Source: Firmicutes bacterium UBA4049
GTDB taxonomy: Bacteria; Bacillota; Desulfotomaculia; Desulfotomaculales; Nap2-2B
NCBI GenBank assembly: GCA_002382755.1
Contig: DFZT01000078.1
Span: forward strand, 1 to 49,175
Reading direction: 5' to 3'
DNA: 49,175 nt
The translations under genes and the position numbers were made by a program. Of this stretch, positions 1 to 9,112 are shown in pieces. Position 1 is the first letter of the stretch; the number at the start of each line of letters is the position of its first letter. The notes beneath the pieces were generated by a model. It had not been told where the DNA came from and ran no database searches. It saw only the letters and a program-made list of their open reading frames with translations.

Positions 1-30
1 TAACAGCCTAACAGCCTACAGCCTGAATAG
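1..30. repeat. Heptanucleotide (AGCCTAN) repeat array, left end
   Basis: Three successive AGCCT units separated by A/C-rich dinucleotides lie at the extreme left edge. The same motif family recurs at 48972-48995 and 49113-49150. The first ten bases (TAACAGCCTA) match the sequence that includes and follows the stop codon of the four-helix-bundle gene fragment at the right end, read on its coding strand. A copy of that gene may therefore end exactly at the left edge. That is an inference; only the repeat itself is visible. Confidence 0.7.
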
Positions 31-61
31 TTACAGTTGCTGATTAATATTTGATGATCTA

Positions 62-928
62 TTAAATTTTAAGGCAAAGATCACATCCGGTACATTCCTT
101 GAGCTGCCCGTTAAATATATCCCTGATCATCTTTTGAACTGACGCCGTCCGCACATTCCCGCACGAATGAAACATTATTTTCTTCGGAACCAGTAAAATC
201 AAGAGATTAATTAAGAGATCGTCGTAACATACTCCCTCTTGGCCCTGTTCACTACCTGCTTTTTCAAACAAGCCGCTACTGATTGCTTTTCCATATTTGT
301 CGAATAGTTTGATGATATTTTCCTGATCGAATACTACGTGTATAAAATCAATCTTGGAATCGTTTGTCTCTGTGATTTGCCTTAAGAGACGAATAAATTC
401 GAAATAATCTTTTTCCAGCAAATAGCTGTCCACAGCCTTGTCCACTATCTCTGCAAGCTCATTCAAGTAGTCCTTTAACCGAAACCTGATAAATCCCTTT
501 ATTATAATCATGTCTGCTGTTGTTAGATAATCCAGCAGCTTATTCAAAACAGCTCTTCTGCGATACATTCTGTATAAAAAAGTATATCCCCTGCTTTTTC
601 CCCTTTCCCCTGTTTGCTGAAGAATTTCGTGAAAAATATCCTCCCTCTCGGAAACGGGAAAACAATAATTCTGTTCAAAAATACTATTAGCCAGCAAACC
701 TTCAATATTGTTAATGATCAGGCCTGCAATAACCTCAGCAATAAATCTTTTAAATTGCGCTGAAATATCCTTTGGATGGGCGCAAAGCAGATAAGCAAGA
801 TTTTCTTCCGCGTCCTCGGATATATTAAAGATTATGTTACCGGCTATAAGATTACTGGAATTATTGTCCAACTCCGCCTTAATCTTATCAATGTTTTGTC
901 TTGTGTCAACGATAATAAACTGTTCCAC
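62..928 (-). CDS. ytxC: YtxC-like putative sporulation protein
   Basis: Soluble protein of about 288 residues with no signal peptide or obvious membrane segment. Overall size and the C-terminal block (a hydrophobic LLINLLILLVPKKI stretch followed by FHSCGN) resemble the YtxC family of spore formers, whose biochemical role is unknown. The last residues carry CTGCDLC, a possible metal-binding pair. A GTG at 928 is preferred as start because GGAGGG lies seven bases upstream. The longer reading begins at a TTG (943) overlapping that ribosome binding site. In Bacillus subtilis ytxC sits next to dnaB-dnaI; here the dnaD/dnaI-like pair is about 40 kb away. Family assignment is from recollection of the family pattern and is moderate. 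Confidence 0.55.
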   Translation of the reverse strand: MEQFIIVDTRQNIDKIKAELDNNSSNLIAGNIIFNISEDAEENLAYLLCAHPKDISAQFKRFIAEVIAGLIINNIEGLLANSIFEQNYCFPVSEREDIFHEILQQTGERGKSRGYTFLYRMYRRRAVLNKLLDYLTTADMIIIKGFIRFRLKDYLNELAEIVDKAVDSYLLEKDYFEFIRLLRQITETNDSKIDFIHVVFDQENIIKLFDKYGKAISSGLFEKAGSEQGQEGVCYDDLLINLLILLVPKKIMFHSCGNVRTASVQKMIRDIFNGQLKECTGCDLCLKI

Positions 929-1015
929 CTTATTACCCTCCAATTACCGCATTACTATATTAATTATATGAAAATAAAAGAAAAACAATTTGCGGTAAAA
1001 GCAGGGCTAAAAAGC

Positions 1016-2617
1016 TTATCTGCCGAATATGCGCCGCATGACTCCCTCCGGAATACCCTTTATAACTTCAGCCCTTCCAATCCTTACCGGCAAAGTAAAT
1101 GTATACTCCCGATTAATAACTTTTTTGTCCTTTAAAATAGAACTTAAAAGCTGATCAATCGATAACTGCTCGGGTAGTTCCAGAGGCAGGCCGGCTTTTT
1201 TAATCAAACTGAGGATACGATCTGTATCTTCTTTTGTTAATATACCAAGTTCGTTGGCCAGGCGGGATTCGGCAACCATACCGATTGCCACCGCTTCACC
1301 GTGGCTGTATAGATTGTATCCCAATAAGGCTTCTATTGCATGCCCAACCGTATGGCCAAAGTTTAATACAGCCCGCCGCCCGCGTTCAGTTTCATCTTCC
1401 TGAACAACTTCTGTTTTTATTATACAGGAAGTTGAGATTGCCTTTTTCAGGGCTTCAGGCTGCTTGTCAAGCAAGTCGCAAATATGATCAACAAGCCATG
1501 AAAAAAATTCATGATCGGCTATAATAGCGGATTTAATTACTTCGGCAAGGCCGGTCCTTAGTTCCCTGTCATCAAGAGTAGAAATAAGATTTATATCGGT
1601 TAGAACGAGTCTGGGCTGGTAAAAAGCTCCGATAATATTTTTTCCGCGCGGGTGATTCACCGCTACCTTGCCTCCCACACTGCTATCCACCTGGGCCAAA
1701 AGGGTAGTCGGCAGTTGTACAAAAGCAACTCCCCTCATATAGGTCGCAGCTACAAAGCCGGCAAGGTCACCTACAACTCCTCCGCCTAGGGCGACAACTA
1801 CGCTTTGACGATCAAGCCCATTATCATATGCCAGATCATATAATTTCCCGGCAACATCCAAACTTTTTGCTTCTTCGCTATCCTGCGCCAGGGCTGGAAT
1901 AACCCTGTAACCGGCAGCGGAAAGCTTTTCTCTTACCAAATCGCCGTAAAGGCCGAATACCTTGGGATTGCTTACCAAAAGTACGCTTTTCCCCAAGTTG
2001 AGTTCTTTAAGATAACAATCTACTGAGTTTAGCAATCCCTGGCCGATATAGATATGATAGCTCCGCTTGTCCAGATCAAGATAAATATCTACTGGCGCCG
2101 GCATCTTTTTACGCTCCTTGAGGTTTTGAATTATTTTTTCCGCCACTTGGTCAGGTTGATCAAGACTTGTGTCTATATTAAAGTCTGCCACACTATATGC
2201 CTGCGAACGTGCTGATAAAAGCTCCCCGATTTTCTGTTTAAGATCTTCTTTGTCGCTAAGAAGCGGGCGGTTCTGAGCTGCTTTAATCCGTTTCAAGATT
2301 GTTTCCGGATCAGCTGTCAGGCAGATGATGATACCGTTTTCCTTTAAACGGGATACATTTTCACGATCAAGGACTGCTCCTCCCCCGGTTGCCACCACTA
2401 AATGCTTTTTTTTGCTAAGCTTTTTTACAACCAGTTTTTCTTCTGAACGGAACCTAGCCTCACCAAACTGCTTAAAAATCTGTGGGATCGTCTTGCCTGT
2501 AACACGCTCTACCTCACTGTCAGTATCAACAAAATCCCAGTTGAGGCGTTCAGCAAGCCTCTTGCCGGTAACTGTTTTACCCGTCCCCATGAATCCGATT
2601 AAAATAATATTTTTCAT
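1016..2617 (-). CDS. aroKB: Fused shikimate kinase / 3-dehydroquinate synthase
   Basis: One 533-residue frame carries two shikimate-pathway enzymes. Residues 1-170 are shikimate kinase: P-loop G8-T15 (GFMGTGKT), DTD at 31-33, FRSEE near 56 and the GGG loop at 78-80. Residues 172-533 are 3-dehydroquinate synthase: GGGVVGD at 278-284, PTTLLAQVDSSVGGK at 303-317, and a downstream HTVGHAIE zinc-ligand region. The kinase acts at step five and the synthase at step two, so the fusion joins non-consecutive steps. The start is an ATG with a weak AGGCGG eight bases upstream, 17 bases after aroC. The fusion is in frame with no stop, and an internal ribosome binding site (separate entry) may also give free AroB. 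Fused aroKB genes are known elsewhere, for example in Thermotoga. Confidence 0.93.
   Translation of the reverse strand: MKNIILIGFMGTGKTVTGKRLAERLNWDFVDTDSEVERVTGKTIPQIFKQFGEARFRSEEKLVVKKLSKKKHLVVATGGGAVLDRENVSRLKENGIIICLTADPETILKRIKAAQNRPLLSDKEDLKQKIGELLSARSQAYSVADFNIDTSLDQPDQVAEKIIQNLKERKKMPAPVDIYLDLDKRSYHIYIGQGLLNSVDCYLKELNLGKSVLLVSNPKVFGLYGDLVREKLSAAGYRVIPALAQDSEEAKSLDVAGKLYDLAYDNGLDRQSVVVALGGGVVGDLAGFVAATYMRGVAFVQLPTTLLAQVDSSVGGKVAVNHPRGKNIIGAFYQPRLVLTDINLISTLDDRELRTGLAEVIKSAIIADHEFFSWLVDHICDLLDKQPEALKKAISTSCIIKTEVVQEDETERGRRAVLNFGHTVGHAIEALLGYNLYSHGEAVAIGMVAESRLANELGILTKEDTDRILSLIKKAGLPLELPEQLSIDQLLSSILKDKKVINREYTFTLPVRIGRAEVIKGIPEGVMRRIFGR
2102..2119 (-). promoter_or_regulatory. Internal ribosome binding site at the AroK-AroB junction
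   Basis: AAGGAG (2119-2114) is followed after nine bases by an in-frame ATG (2104-2102) encoding Met172. This is exactly where the conventional 3-dehydroquinate synthase domain begins (MPAPVDIYLD). The arrangement fits either a recent fusion that kept the old aroB start or a gene that makes both the fused protein and a free AroB. Coding constraint (Leu-Lys-Glu-Arg) could produce it by chance. Confidence 0.5.
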
Positions 2618-2634
2618 TCCATAAACCGCCTGTT

Positions 2635-3831
2635 TTAGATGCTCCTTTTCTTTATGCCCAGCAGATATGAATCGTAATTATTTTTCAGCTCCTCAACCGT
2701 ATCCCCGCCAAACTTGTCCAACAGAGCTGCCGACAGTTCCCAGGCTACAGCGGCTTCCCCGATTACGCTGGCTGCGGGCACGGAACAGGTATCAGCCCTT
2801 TCCACAGAAGCAAGCTGCGGTTCGTAGGTCAGCAGGTCAACGCTGTGCAGCGGTTTGTAGAGGGTAGGAATCGGTTTTACAGCGGCTCTTACAACCAAAG
2901 GTTCGCCGTTGGTTATGCCCCCTTCCAACCCGCCCGCACGGTTGGTAAGGCGATAAAATCCCCTTCCCTTTTCATAATAAATTTCATCATGCGCTAAAGA
3001 ACCAGACAAACGGGAGGCAGCAAAACCGAGTCCGATTTCCACACCTTTTATGGAAGGTATGCTCATCAAAGACCTGGCCAGGTTTCCGTCCAGCCTCCTG
3101 TCCCACTGTACGTAACTGCCCAGGCCCGGAGGCAGGCCGAATACACACACTTGAAAAACACCGCCAAGGGAATCCCCGGCTGCTTTGGCATGATCGATCT
3201 CTTTTTTCATGTCCTCTTCCGCTTTTGGATCGGGGCAGTAAAGCTGCGAACCAGACAGCGCATCTTTAAACTTCTGAAGATTAGGTAACTCCATCTGGCT
3301 TTCTTGTATGAAACCGGACTCCTCGCTAACGGTTATACGGCCAATTTGCAGGACATAACCAATTACGATAATGCCCAGTATTTCAAGCAGTTTTTCAGCC
3401 ATACTTCCCACCGCAACCCTAGCTGCAGTTTCCCTGGCGCTTGCGCGTTCCAAAACATTTCTTATATCCCGCTGGCCGTATTTTAGCGCGCCGGCAAGAT
3501 CAGCATGCCCTGGGCGGGGGCGGGTAACAACTTTTTGGTTTAGGTTTGCGCCTTCATCAGGCGCCATAATTTCCTTCCAGTTTACCCAGTCGCGGTTCTC
3601 TATCTGCAAGGTAATCGGGCTGCCGATTGTAATTCCTCCGCGCACCCCGCTCAGGAAGACAACCTGATCTTTCTCGATAGCCATCCGGCCCCCGCGCCCG
3701 TACCCCCCTTGACGCCTGGCGAGCCGTTTATTAATATAATCCCCGTCCAGCGGAAGCCCCGCAGGCAAACCTTCGACCAACGCTGTCAGCACAGGGCCAT
3801 GGGATTCACCGGAGGTTAAGTAACGAAGCAC
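2635..3831 (-). CDS. aroC: Chorismate synthase
   Basis: Converts 5-enolpyruvylshikimate-3-phosphate to chorismate, the last common aromatic step, using reduced FMN. The 398-residue protein has the family signatures: GESHG at 8-12, RPRPGHADL with [18 protein letters not shown] in the first third, and the C-terminal [15 protein letters not shown] block. Length is normal. The start is a GTG at 3831 with AGAGGTG eight bases upstream. It lies between aroE and aroKB in the same direction with short gaps, so the three are probably one transcript. The FMN reductase partner, if needed, is not in the window. Confidence 0.97.
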   Translation of the reverse strand: MLRYLTSGESHGPVLTALVEGLPAGLPLDGDYINKRLARRQGGYGRGGRMAIEKDQVVFLSGVRGGITIGSPITLQIENRDWVNWKEIMAPDEGANLNQKVVTRPRPGHADLAGALKYGQRDIRNVLERASARETAARVAVGSMAEKLLEILGIIVIGYVLQIGRITVSEESGFIQESQMELPNLQKFKDALSGSQLYCPDPKAEEDMKKEIDHAKAAGDSLGGVFQVCVFGLPPGLGSYVQWDRRLDGNLARSLMSIPSIKGVEIGLGFAASRLSGSLAHDEIYYEKGRGFYRLTNRAGGLEGGITNGEPLVVRAAVKPIPTLYKPLHSVDLLTYEPQLASVERADTCSVPAASVIGEAAVAWELSAALLDKFGGDTVEELKNNYDSYLLGIKKRSI

Positions 3832-3865
3832 TTGTAAAACACCTCTTTAATTTATAAACAATATT

Positions 3866-4840
3866 TTAAAGGATATAATGATCGTTATTTAGCTCAGTAA
3901 CTTGCGCGTCAAGGAATTCCTGCAGTGATTTGCGCATTATCTCTACTGGAGCCTGCAAACCTGTCCAATGCTCAAAAGCAAGCGCTCCCTGGTAGAGAAG
4001 CATCCCTACTCCGCCAGTTACTTTAACCCCTTCGGTTAAACTTGCGTTTTTCATAAATTGGGTCGCAGGGGGGTTATAAACCAAATCACAGATAACCTGA
4101 CCCGGTTGAAGATACTCATAAGGAAAATCTAAACAGGCATCTTCGTTTGGATACATGCCCAACGGTGTTGCCTGAATAATTAACTCAGCTCTTTTAACAG
4201 CTTCTTTAAATTCCGCCCCTGTCAAGCGTGCAGTATCAGCCTTCTTTACTGGTGTCTGCTCGGTTAATAGGTTCGCAAGAGCTTGTGCCCTTTCATGATT
4301 CCGGTTAACTATAGTTACCAGCCGTACGCCTGACATGGCAAGTTCAACAGCGATGGAACGGGCAGCGCCCCCGGCGCCGACGATAAGCGCCGCTTTCCCA
4401 TCCGGCAAAAAGGCCGTTTCTTCTCTCAAGGCGCGCAAAAAACCGGCTCCGTCAGTATTATATCCATACAGCTTTCCTTTTTTATTGACCACAGTGTTTA
4501 CTGCGCCGGCTATTTTGGCTCCGGGTGTTACTTCATCGAGGTAGTAACATACTTTTTCTTTATGGGGTATTGTAATGTTTACGCCAACCATTCCAAGCGC
4601 TCTAACCGCCCTGGCCGCGCTCTCCAGCTCTTCAGGCGCAACGCAATAAGGGACATAAATAAAATCAAGCCCCAAAAAAGAAAAAGCCGCATTATGCATG
4701 ATTGGTGAAAAAGAGTGTTCAACGGGATAGCCGAAAAGCCCGCAAACACGGGTTGCGCCGCTTACCGCCAATAAATAAAAACCCCATTTCCGTAAACTAT
4801 TCTGAAAATAATCTTTTTGCTGGCGCTGTATTAGCAGCAC
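3866..4840 (-). CDS. aroE: Shikimate dehydrogenase (NADP)
   Basis: Reduces 3-dehydroshikimate to shikimate. Diagnostic blocks are GYPVEHSFSPIMHNAAF (substrate site), NITIPHKE with its catalytic lysine, NTDGAGF, and the nucleotide-binding GAGGAARSI. The open frame from a GTG at 4840 gives 324 residues. The first 23-24 residues are not typical and have no ribosome binding site. A TTG at 4771 (Leu24), preceded by GGGG at 4785-4782, gives a more normal protein beginning just before AVSGATRVCGLFG, so the true start is probably 4771. It lies 10 bases after yqeG and 34 bases before aroC. Confidence 0.93.
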   Translation of the reverse strand: MLLIQRQQKDYFQNSLRKWGFYLLAVSGATRVCGLFGYPVEHSFSPIMHNAAFSFLGLDFIYVPYCVAPEELESAARAVRALGMVGVNITIPHKEKVCYYLDEVTPGAKIAGAVNTVVNKKGKLYGYNTDGAGFLRALREETAFLPDGKAALIVGAGGAARSIAVELAMSGVRLVTIVNRNHERAQALANLLTEQTPVKKADTARLTGAEFKEAVKRAELIIQATPLGMYPNEDACLDFPYEYLQPGQVICDLVYNPPATQFMKNASLTEGVKVTGGVGMLLYQGALAFEHWTGLQAPVEIMRKSLQEFLDAQVTELNNDHYIL

Positions 4841-4850
4841 GGGGGTCTGC

Positions 4851-5381
4851 TTATTTTTGTCTGCATCCAGTGTATATAGACTGTTTCTTAAATAGATTCA
4901 GGACAAGTTTTTCCAACTGCCTGCTGATCAGGCGCGTAGCCCAAAACTCTTTTCCATCCATAGGCGTGACGAGTATAGTAAACATACCCAGCCTGTTGCC
5001 GCCAAGGATATCCGTAAAGACCTGATCTCCTACCACTGCCGTCTGTTCAGGACAAGTTCCCAGCAACTCAAGCGCCTGCCGGAAAGGTTTGCGGCGCGGC
5101 TTAACCGCATAACAGACCGCCGGCAAATCCAATTCTCCTGCAAGTTTGGAAACACGTTTAGAATTGTTGTTTGAAATGATGCAGGCTTTAAAATTGCTGC
5201 CGCGGATTTCTTTAAGCCAGCTGCTCACTTCGGCTGAAAATACATCAGCGGTTCGCGGTATGATTGTATTATCAAGATCGAAAAGAATACCCCGTATTCC
5301 TGTTTGATAAAGATTTTGAATGTCAATATCAAATAATGAAGAAACATAAAGTTTGGGATATAATAACTTGAATATAAGCAA
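4851..5381 (-). CDS. yqeG: YqeG family HAD-type phosphatase
   Basis: A 176-residue member of the HAD superfamily, class IIIA. FDLDNTI near residue 35 holds the nucleophile and general-acid aspartates, IISNNNSKR gives motif II, and VVGDQVFTDILGGN gives motif IV. These match the YqeG family common in Firmicutes, often near aroE or the GTPase yqeH; the substrate is not established. One base separates it from mobA and ten from aroE, so all are likely co-transcribed. No membrane segment is evident. The role in this cluster is unknown. Confidence 0.88.
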   Translation of the reverse strand: MLIFKLLYPKLYVSSLFDIDIQNLYQTGIRGILFDLDNTIIPRTADVFSAEVSSWLKEIRGSNFKACIISNNNSKRVSKLAGELDLPAVCYAVKPRRKPFRQALELLGTCPEQTAVVGDQVFTDILGGNRLGMFTILVTPMDGKEFWATRLISRQLEKLVLNLFKKQSIYTGCRQK

Positions 5382-5382
5382 A

Positions 5383-5982
5383 TTAATCTACTACTCCCTG
5401 TATTTCTTTAGCCTTATTTAAATCCAGGGGTGTATTTATGTTAAAGAAAACCTTTAACGGATCGGCAAATCGACTGATTTCCTCCCGCTCAATAAACTTT
5501 ACCCTTAAGTATGGCCAAATGGAAGTAGCCTTTAGCTCGCCTCTGCTCAGGCAGGATTCGATGACAGGCAAACAATTTCTTCTGTAAAGAGCGTGCAGCG
5601 GTTCGGAATAATCATTAATCCTGGGTATAACTATGTCTGAATTCTGATCACCGCTTTTACGAATATAATCTATGAGTTTTGGCTCAATAAAAGGCATATC
5701 GCAGGCAATAACGAAAACAAACTCGCGGGAAGCCGTTTTCAACGCCGCATGAATTCCCCCGAGAGGCCCGCAATTTTTATAAATATCAGAAGCCATGGAA
5801 ATTTCAAGGTGAGCGAATGATTCTCTCTTGTTAGTTACAAGAATTATTTCCTGGAAAAAAGGCTTGATCTTATTAATTGTATTTTCCACAAGGCTGGTTA
5901 TGCCTATATTGATCAAGGCCTTATTATTGCCCATTCGCCTGCTTTTTCCACCGGCAAGAACCGCCGCGCTTGCTGGCTGCAA
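5383..5982 (-). CDS. mobA: Molybdenum cofactor guanylyltransferase
   Basis: Attaches GMP to molybdopterin to form the bis-MGD cofactor of molybdenum and tungsten oxidoreductases. The N-terminus AAVLAGGKSRRMGNNKAL is the nucleotide-binding signature. CGPLGGIHAAL and the metal-binding ACDMPF follow, and FFNINTP is near the C-terminus. Length is normal at about 199 residues. A TTG at 5982 is preferred because GGTGGGGAG lies just upstream. A TTG at 5988 would sit directly against that site. No other molybdenum cofactor genes are nearby, so it is separated from its pathway and appears to lead the yqeG-aroE-aroC-aroKB transcript. Confidence 0.9.
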   Translation of the reverse strand: MQPASAAVLAGGKSRRMGNNKALINIGITSLVENTINKIKPFFQEIILVTNKRESFAHLEISMASDIYKNCGPLGGIHAALKTASREFVFVIACDMPFIEPKLIDYIRKSGDQNSDIVIPRINDYSEPLHALYRRNCLPVIESCLSRGELKATSIWPYLRVKFIEREEISRFADPLKVFFNINTPLDLNKAKEIQGVVD

Positions 5983-6085
5983 AGACAACTCCCCACCTTC
6001 GTCGGCGCAAATACAAGACTGCTTTAGGAAATTATCCTTCCAGCCGGAAGCGCAACGTTAAAAACAATACTGCGCCTTTAAAAAT

Positions 6086-7180
6086 TTAATCAAGGTAGTC
6101 CTTCAACTTCTTGCTCCGGCTGGGATGGCGAAGTTTCCGCAAGGTTTTGGCCTCTATCTGGCGAATTCTTTCCCTGGTCACGCCAAATCTTTGCCCAACC
6201 TCTTCAAGAGTGCGGGCCCGGCCATCATCCAGACCAAACCGCAAACGCAACACTTTTTGTTCCCTGTCGGTTAAAGTCGTTAAAACCTCGTCCAGCTGTT
6301 CCCTTAACATGGTAAAGGATGCTTCCTCAGCAGGCGCACGCGCTTCCTGATCTTCTATAAAATCGCCAAGATGCGAATCCTCTTCTTCCCCTATAGGAGT
6401 TTCCAAGGAAACAGGTTCCTGGGCTATTTTTAAAATATCCCTTACTTTTTCCTCCGATATATTCATTTCCAGCGCAATTTCTTCCGGCGTCGGCTCCCTG
6501 CCCAATTCCTGCAAAAGCTGACGGGAAACCCTGACCAGCTTATTTATAGTTTCAACCATATGCACCGGGATACGTATAGTCCTGGCTTGATCAGCTATGG
6601 CTCTGGTAATAGCCTGGCGGATCCACCATGTGGCATAGGTGCTGAATTTATAACCCTTTCTGTAGTCAAACTTTTCTACAGCTTTTATTAAACCCATATT
6701 TCCTTCCTGGATTAGATCAAGGAAAAGCATACCCCGCCCTACATAACGCTTCGCGATGCTCACGACCAAACGAAGGTTTGCTTCAGCAAGACGTCTTTTT
6801 GATTCTTCGTCACCATTCTCCATGCGCTTTGCCAGTTCTACTTCTTCCTCCGGAGCCAGTAAGGGAACTCTTCCAATTTCTTTGAGGTACATACGTACCG
6901 GATCATCTATGCTTACACCCTCAGGAACGCTCAGATCAACCTCTACTTCTTCAGGCGAATTATCCAAAGAAGCAGGGTTGCTCACAGGTTCAAGGTCCGG
7001 CGTTTCAGATATTACTTCAATGCCCATACCGGACAGTTTATCATAAACATCTTCTATTTGCTCAGGTGTAAGATCAGTGCCCTGTAATCCATCCATGATC
7101 TCGGTATAGGTAAGTACTCCTCTTTTCTTGCCTTCCTCAATCAGTTCCTTGATGCTGTCTATCTTAATTTCGTTCCTCAT
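6086..7180 (-). CDS. rpoD: Primary RNA polymerase sigma factor (SigA/RpoD)
   Basis: The housekeeping sigma factor, 364 residues. Residues 8-60 form a region 1.1-like helical domain, and an acidic linker follows. [11 protein letters not shown] begins region 1.2. [61 protein letters not shown] sequence covers regions 2.1-2.4 for the -10 element. The C-terminal [15 protein letters not shown] and [19 protein letters not shown] are region 4 for the -35 element. Start and stop are clear: the ATG overlaps the dnaG stop by four bases (ATGA), indicating translational coupling, with GGGGGAAAG as ribosome binding site. Order dnaG-rpoD is the classical Firmicute arrangement. Confidence 0.98.
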   Translation of the reverse strand: MRNEIKIDSIKELIEEGKKRGVLTYTEIMDGLQGTDLTPEQIEDVYDKLSGMGIEVISETPDLEPVSNPASLDNSPEEVEVDLSVPEGVSIDDPVRMYLKEIGRVPLLAPEEEVELAKRMENGDEESKRRLAEANLRLVVSIAKRYVGRGMLFLDLIQEGNMGLIKAVEKFDYRKGYKFSTYATWWIRQAITRAIADQARTIRIPVHMVETINKLVRVSRQLLQELGREPTPEEIALEMNISEEKVRDILKIAQEPVSLETPIGEEEDSHLGDFIEDQEARAPAEEASFTMLREQLDEVLTTLTDREQKVLRLRFGLDDGRARTLEEVGQRFGVTRERIRQIEAKTLRKLRHPSRSKKLKDYLD

Positions 7181-8967
7181 ACTGCTCTTTCCCCCTCTCT
7201 TGAGCGGGTCGAAATTTCCCTGTCAACCTCTAAGAGATCCTGAAGTTCCAGCAACAAAGCCGCCGTCCGCTGATTATCCTGTGCTTTTTCCGCCCTGGCA
7301 AGCTCTTGCAGAAGGTGAACCCTTTTCAACTTTCTTTCGTTAGCTTTTAACGCTGTTATTAAATCCCTCAAGATATCCTTGCCCTTTTCTCTTGCGGGCG
7401 TATCCATCAATAATCTGCTTAATACAGTACACTCTTGTTCGTTAAGTCTGCTCATTAAATTTGCCGGCTTAAATTCCCGGTCTTGATTAATCAGAAATAA
7501 AATTTTATTTAATGTCGGGTCCTTCAAAAATTGCTCCCCCAACTCTTCTCTTACAACAGGTAGGTATTCCGGTTCGTGCAATATTATGCTCAAAATTTGT
7601 TGCTCGGCATTTTCCTGGACATTTAACTGCCTTTGTATTATATTATGCGTTTTTTTAGCAATTTTATCCGAAATTGGCCATTTTTTTCGCTGGCCTGTCT
7701 GATATCTTCCAAGCTCGCTTCTAACGGCTTCCCAACTTAGATTGAGATAGGAAGCCACCGTCCTGATAGCCTCTTCCTGATCCGCCACACTATCCATTAC
7801 TGCAATATTACGGATAACCTGATCTAAAATTTTCCTTGTGTCTTTATAAGAGAGATTTGCCTGCCGCAACTTATATTCCAGTAAAGTTTCAGTTTTATTC
7901 AGAAGACCCTCCCAACCCTGTCCGCCGTTCAGCCTGATATAATCATCGGGATCTTTTCCCTGCGGGATACTTATTACCCGAACACGACCGCCCAACTCCT
8001 GAAGGATATCCAAACCGCGCAAGGTTGCGTTTACACCTGCAGTATCTGCGTCATAGGCGATAAGGATTTCTTTAGTATAACGGAGCAGCGTCCTGCATTG
8101 CCCTTCAGTCAGGCTTGTTCCCAAAGAAGCAACCGCGCCTGTAAAACCGTACTGGTGGGCTGTTATTACATCCATATAACCTTCCATAATAACAGCAGGT
8201 CCGTTTTGCAAAACCGGCCTGGCAAGGTTCAATCCGTATAGAACTTGCCCCTTATTAAAAACCGGAGTCTGGGGTGAATTTAAATATTTTGGCAGGCTTT
8301 GACCCATTGTCCTCCCGCCAAAGCCGATTACCCGCCCTTGTATATTAAAAATAGGAAACATTACCCGCCCGTAAAACCTGTTATGTATGCCCCGGTCATC
8401 TTGAGCAGCCAGACCAAGCTCAATCAGCTCACCGGGAAGGCACCCTTTTTTTTGAAGATAATCCACCAGATCTATCCAATTCTCCGGCGCATAACCCAGC
8501 TTAAAAAGCTCCTGAATCCTTTCTTCCAGGCCCCTGTTTTTTAAGTATTCCCTGGCCTGTCCGCCTTCCTGCCGGTTGACCAGGATATTTCTGTAAAAAT
8601 CCATGGCCAATTTATTTATTTCCCAAAAACGTTCCTGACTTCTTTTTTTTTCAGTCCAGCCCCGGTCTGTATCGGGCAGCAGCACTCCTGCTTTTTCAGC
8701 CAGACGCCTTACAGCTTCCGGAAAGGTAAGCCCTTCAGAAAGCATGACAAACTTAAAAATATCACCTCCCACACCGCAGCCGAAACAATGAAAGATCTGT
8801 TTTTCGCTGTTGACCGAAAAGGACGGCGTTTTTTCCTGATGAAAAGGGCAGAGGCCAACATAATTCCTGCCTTTTTTCTCAAGACGTATATATTCACCGA
8901 TTAATTCAGTAATTTCAATATGTTGGCGGATGATTTCAACCGCGTCATTTTTTACGTAGTTCTCCAT
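7177..8967 (-). CDS. dnaG: DNA primase
   Basis: Synthesises RNA primers at the replication fork. The 596-residue protein has an N-terminal CHC2 zinc finger ([11 protein letters not shown] with CFGCGVGGD near residues 41-68). A TOPRIM catalytic domain follows, with [10 protein letters not shown] and AYDADTAG near residues 260-310. The C-terminal helical segment would bind the DnaB helicase. The start ATG follows AAAGGTGATC. It overlaps rpoD by four bases and lies 145 bases after dgt, so dgt-dnaG-rpoD may be partly co-transcribed. Length is typical for Firmicutes. Confidence 0.98.
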   Translation of the reverse strand: MENYVKNDAVEIIRQHIEITELIGEYIRLEKKGRNYVGLCPFHQEKTPSFSVNSEKQIFHCFGCGVGGDIFKFVMLSEGLTFPEAVRRLAEKAGVLLPDTDRGWTEKKRSQERFWEINKLAMDFYRNILVNRQEGGQAREYLKNRGLEERIQELFKLGYAPENWIDLVDYLQKKGCLPGELIELGLAAQDDRGIHNRFYGRVMFPIFNIQGRVIGFGGRTMGQSLPKYLNSPQTPVFNKGQVLYGLNLARPVLQNGPAVIMEGYMDVITAHQYGFTGAVASLGTSLTEGQCRTLLRYTKEILIAYDADTAGVNATLRGLDILQELGGRVRVISIPQGKDPDDYIRLNGGQGWEGLLNKTETLLEYKLRQANLSYKDTRKILDQVIRNIAVMDSVADQEEAIRTVASYLNLSWEAVRSELGRYQTGQRKKWPISDKIAKKTHNIIQRQLNVQENAEQQILSIILHEPEYLPVVREELGEQFLKDPTLNKILFLINQDREFKPANLMSRLNEQECTVLSRLLMDTPAREKGKDILRDLITALKANERKLKRVHLLQELARAEKAQDNQRTAALLLELQDLLEVDREISTRSREGERAV

Positions 8968-9112
8968 AAACAGATCACCTTTGGAGACGTTTCTTATAAA
9001 CTTTTCAAGACGCCGGTTCTACCAGCATTTAATTATCCTGCTTATACTATTCGCTATTTTTATAATATTTCCTTCCCTATTCTACAATTTTTTGTCTGAT
9101 CCGCTTGATTAT

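Noticed and set aside
776..1135. Plus-strand frame opposite ytxC and aroKB
   Set aside because: Shadow of two genes on the other strand; no start signal.
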